A program made the translations under genes and the position numbers. A stretch of 64,000 bases of DNA from Piper betle (lineage: Eukaryota; Streptophyta; Magnoliopsida; Piperales; Piperaceae), in NCBI GenBank assembly GCA_033002965.1, contig JAURVB010014400.1, forward strand, positions 51,721 to 115,720. Direction: 5' to 3'. Under the pieces are notes generated by a model, which was not told the DNA's origin, searched no databases, and saw nothing but the letters and a program-made list of their open reading frames with translations. Shown here piece by piece: positions 61,104-64,000 of the stretch. Positions within the stretch are counted from its first letter, which is position 1, and every line of letters starts with the position of its first letter.

Positions 61104-64000
61104 TGTAACACCCCAAATCCGGTTCACGCTCGTGAACCGAACCGGTATGTTACAGGCCCCGGTTAGGTCGGCTAACCCGAACCTAACTCATGCGGATCCA
61201 ATCTCAGCGTCTTAAGATGAAGATACAACTCGCAATGCATTGATGAATGCACAAACCCTAACATGGTACTACATGAATGACATGCAATTCAAGCACACAC
61301 CAATACAATTACGATCAAACTCAATGAAAATTCTAAAATAAAACGGACAGAATCTCCCCTAAAAGTGCAATTAGGGTCCACCCTGTCAAAACAATATATA
61401 CCAATATATATGCATATATCAACAATTTTAATCACACATAATCTAATATACTGTATATTCATTATAGAACTTGGGCCATACTTCTGCTGCGCACTCTGAT
61501 CACATCTCACCTCTTGTCATCATGTCTTAGCTTTTCATCATGTCATAACATCATCTCATTACATTTAATCATATCCTATCATGTCTTAGCATTTCACATC
61601 ATTCACAATATAATAGCATCATAAATAAAGTATTAACCACTCTATCGACTGACATGTGTGCAAGCGACAACAGTGCTCCTCCGTCCAAGCTGGCTCCTCC
61701 AACTCGTGATTATTACCTACATATAATATAAAAACACGTCAGTAACAAGTGTTACTGGTCCAGAAAATAAAATAACTATAACAAGCTGGCTATGAGAGCA
61801 AACTCTCATATGAAAGAAAACATCATATACTCCACGTGAACACTCTGAAGGGCACTACTGAGGAGCCACTGGGCTGCAGACCCGGTAGCATCCCGATCTA
61901 TCTGGTACTGTGCCACTCACGACACTTCTTTTTCAGTACTTCATGTAAAACTTTATCCTAAGCCCTCTCCTTACCTCCATATTTCTCCTGGCCTTGAGCA
62001 CGAAGGCCGAGTACTCTCAGGCAGTCGCCTTTAGTACCCTTTGAACCACAAGTCCGGACATGCGCTGTACTAAACAGTACCCGTAAACCTCCACGTTCTT
62101 CGGGTGTGAGGAACTCAAACGCGGAGTTGTCAGGATCCCTCGGGAATGGAACAGTCCACTGGCACTAATCCAGAGCCCGCTTTGACTGTCACGGCATCCG
62201 CTCATGGTACGTGCAGTCGGTTTCTCCATCTCTCGTCTCACTGAAAACGTACAAATAAACATATCATATATATATAGGGCTGGGTAGGGATTTATATAAT
62301 AGGCCCGAAGGCAACTTGTGGTGGATCTTGTTTTCAGAAATCATCCTCGAGGGGTTATTAATCCGAAAAACTGTTCGGTTAAATGGCCCGAGTTAAGTGG
62401 GATCCGATAAAACGCCACTTAACCCGTCCTGCAGATAATAAAATAAACATACAATAGAAGAGCGTAAAACAGAGGCGAGTCCTAAACGGACCTGGTAGAA
62501 GCTCCAAGCGTGTCATCGCGCCTAGGCGGCGAGCTCCTACTCCGTACCTACACATCAAAACTAAATACTAACGCCCGCTAACTAAATGATGCATCAAACT
62601 CAATGAACCTCAATCAACAATTAAATAATCATACGTATGAAAATAATTCTAAATAATCCTATTCATACCGATTTTACTGTATTTTTCTCAGTTACATGGT
62701 GGTCACTTATCATGCTCAGACTAGATCTACCTCATTAAATCACATACTATTCATTCTTAATTAATTACATCATGCAATCATCATTTCATTCATAATTAAG
62801 CATTAATCACATCAATAATTTAGCCCTAGCAAGCTGTACTAACAATCATCAAGTTTAAATTATAAATTTGGAGGTAATTATACCTCACATCATCGGCAAT
62901 TGGTGACGACTAGGGTTTTATTGCGCGTCTCGGAGCTCGAATTCGATGCTCGGCGACGTCCGAAGTCGATCAGGTTCAACTGGATGAACTCCACGAAAGA
63001 TCTGGCAAATTCCTGCAAATCTGGTTTTCCGGCAACTTACGGCGGTTTTTCCGGCAATAACCGCCGGCGGCGTCTACTGGCTGGAAAGTAATGGTATGGG
63101 GTACCATTGGAACCGGCATGGTGAGCCCGACACGTCCACGACGTCGACGTGGTCGGCCAAGGCGGTGGCTAACCGAAAAATGGCTAAAACAGAGGGTCGG
63201 TGGTGGGTGACTAAATCCAGTCGGGATGGGCGGCGATGGGTTCCGATCTGGTCAGGGAAGTTCACTGGAGGGTCGAAGGTGCCGAGGCGACCACCGGATC
63301 GAGGTGGCGACGGTCGCCGGCGGCGCGATCGGAGACAGAAGCGCAACGCGGGCGCGGCGCTTGGCGCTGCAATCCGGCTTCGCGGAGGCCAAATGGTGGC
63401 CGGAACTGGTCGGGAGGCATGGCGACGCCGTGGCGGGGCCAGTCGGCAACGATCGGCGGCAGGCCGACGTCGACAACGGCGGCGACGACAAGCAAAAGGG
63501 GCGGCATCGGGGCTGGGGTTTGGGCGAGGAAGATGAGAAGGTCGGGGGTGTTTGGTGGCAAACTCGTAAATAAGACTTGACTCGTCTCCTGCTCGAGTCA
63601 AGAATAATAACTAAGTCATATTAAATCCTACAAAAAGTCGGGAAAAAATCCCATAAAATCAAACAAACACCACAACATTATAATGATATGCTCTATGACT
63701 AACAACCCACCCAAACTACCCGTAACGCGTCCTAACACGGTAAACGACCTAAAACTAATTCAACGATCCACTATATATAAAAATATAAAAAAATGACTGG
63801 CATACTCTCATATATTCTGATAACTCATTCTGTTCTGCTGTGTTCATGACGTTATCATCATATACTTGGGTACGCATGACCCTCATAGCTCATACACACG
63901 ACTGGCGTCGGCTCAGTACATGTGTTCTGAAACTGACTCAACTCAGAAATAACGGTCGAATCGACCGGTTCTGAATATAAAACCCTGACTCAAATCGTAG
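61104..64000 (-). mobile_element. Long LTR of the same family, copy E, running off the window
   Basis: Starts tgtaacaccccaaatccgg with an intact TG terminus (complement of the family 3' end), has the hairpin GTTCACG-CT-CGTGAAC at about 61122-61137, and is colinear with copies A and B over its whole length. The window ends about 10 bp before the expected gggttttaca terminus. Left flank aatta should be duplicated just past the window if this is a solo LTR; otherwise it is one LTR of a longer element. The GC-rich 62900-63540 part is open in several frames only by composition. Confidence 0.85.

Overview
This 64-kb window is nuclear DNA of a flowering plant. The evidence is a plant-specific Dof transcription factor, spliceosomal introns with GT-AG borders, plant-type Ty1/copia and long-terminal-repeat (LTR) elements, non-autonomous hAT elements, and long AT-rich spacers. 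Several first exons are very GC-rich (Dof, IMPDH, RPA43-like), which leans towards a monocot, but that is a weak inference. There is no bacterial-type operon, phage, CRISPR array, rRNA or recognisable tRNA.

Layout. 1-6 kb: a GC-rich tandem repeat, then an intact intronless Dof gene (minus) and AT-rich spacer. 6-10 kb: a GCC/GCT triplet tract and a PIG-C gene (GPI-anchor synthesis) whose frame is broken by two opposite 1-base homopolymer changes. 10.4-12.3 kb: an intact five-exon CHCHD2/10-like twin-CX9C gene (minus) with a good TATA box. 13.4-18.25 kb: a decayed, intron-containing DRP3-type dynamin pseudogene (minus). 20.9-29.5 kb: a degenerate Ty1/copia element (minus) with both LTRs and a 5-bp target-site duplication (TSD), split at its primer binding site by a 3-kb solo LTR. 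30.8-31.5 kb: an RPA43-like RNA polymerase I subunit gene with one frameshift. 32.6-41.0 kb: a repeat island built on an inverted duplication of about 0.88 kb per arm, its left arm interrupted by a second solo LTR and by a 2.0-kb hAT element that itself carries a piece of the same LTR family. 41.2-48.4 kb: three decayed genes in a row (GDSL lipase, PPR, RPN8/PSMD7). 50.5-52.3 kb: an unrecognised short gene with an 89-bp minisatellite filling its intron. 54.7-55.2 kb: a hAT MITE with an exact 8-bp TSD. 55.9-58.1 kb: an intact four-exon IMPDH gene (minus). 61.1-64 kb: a third long LTR copy running off the window.

The genes do not form a pathway. The main biology is genome decay and transposon nesting: intact housekeeping genes (IMPDH, CHCHD, Dof) lie beside unprocessed pseudogenes of genes that are normally indispensable (RPN8, DRP3). 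That pattern fits post-duplication fractionation or a low-recombination region. Some of the 1-base changes sit in homopolymers and could instead be consensus errors. I did not find a convincing undescribed biochemical system. The most unusual objects are the long-LTR family, the interrupted palindrome, and the intron minisatellite whose units each carry an acceptor-like motif.
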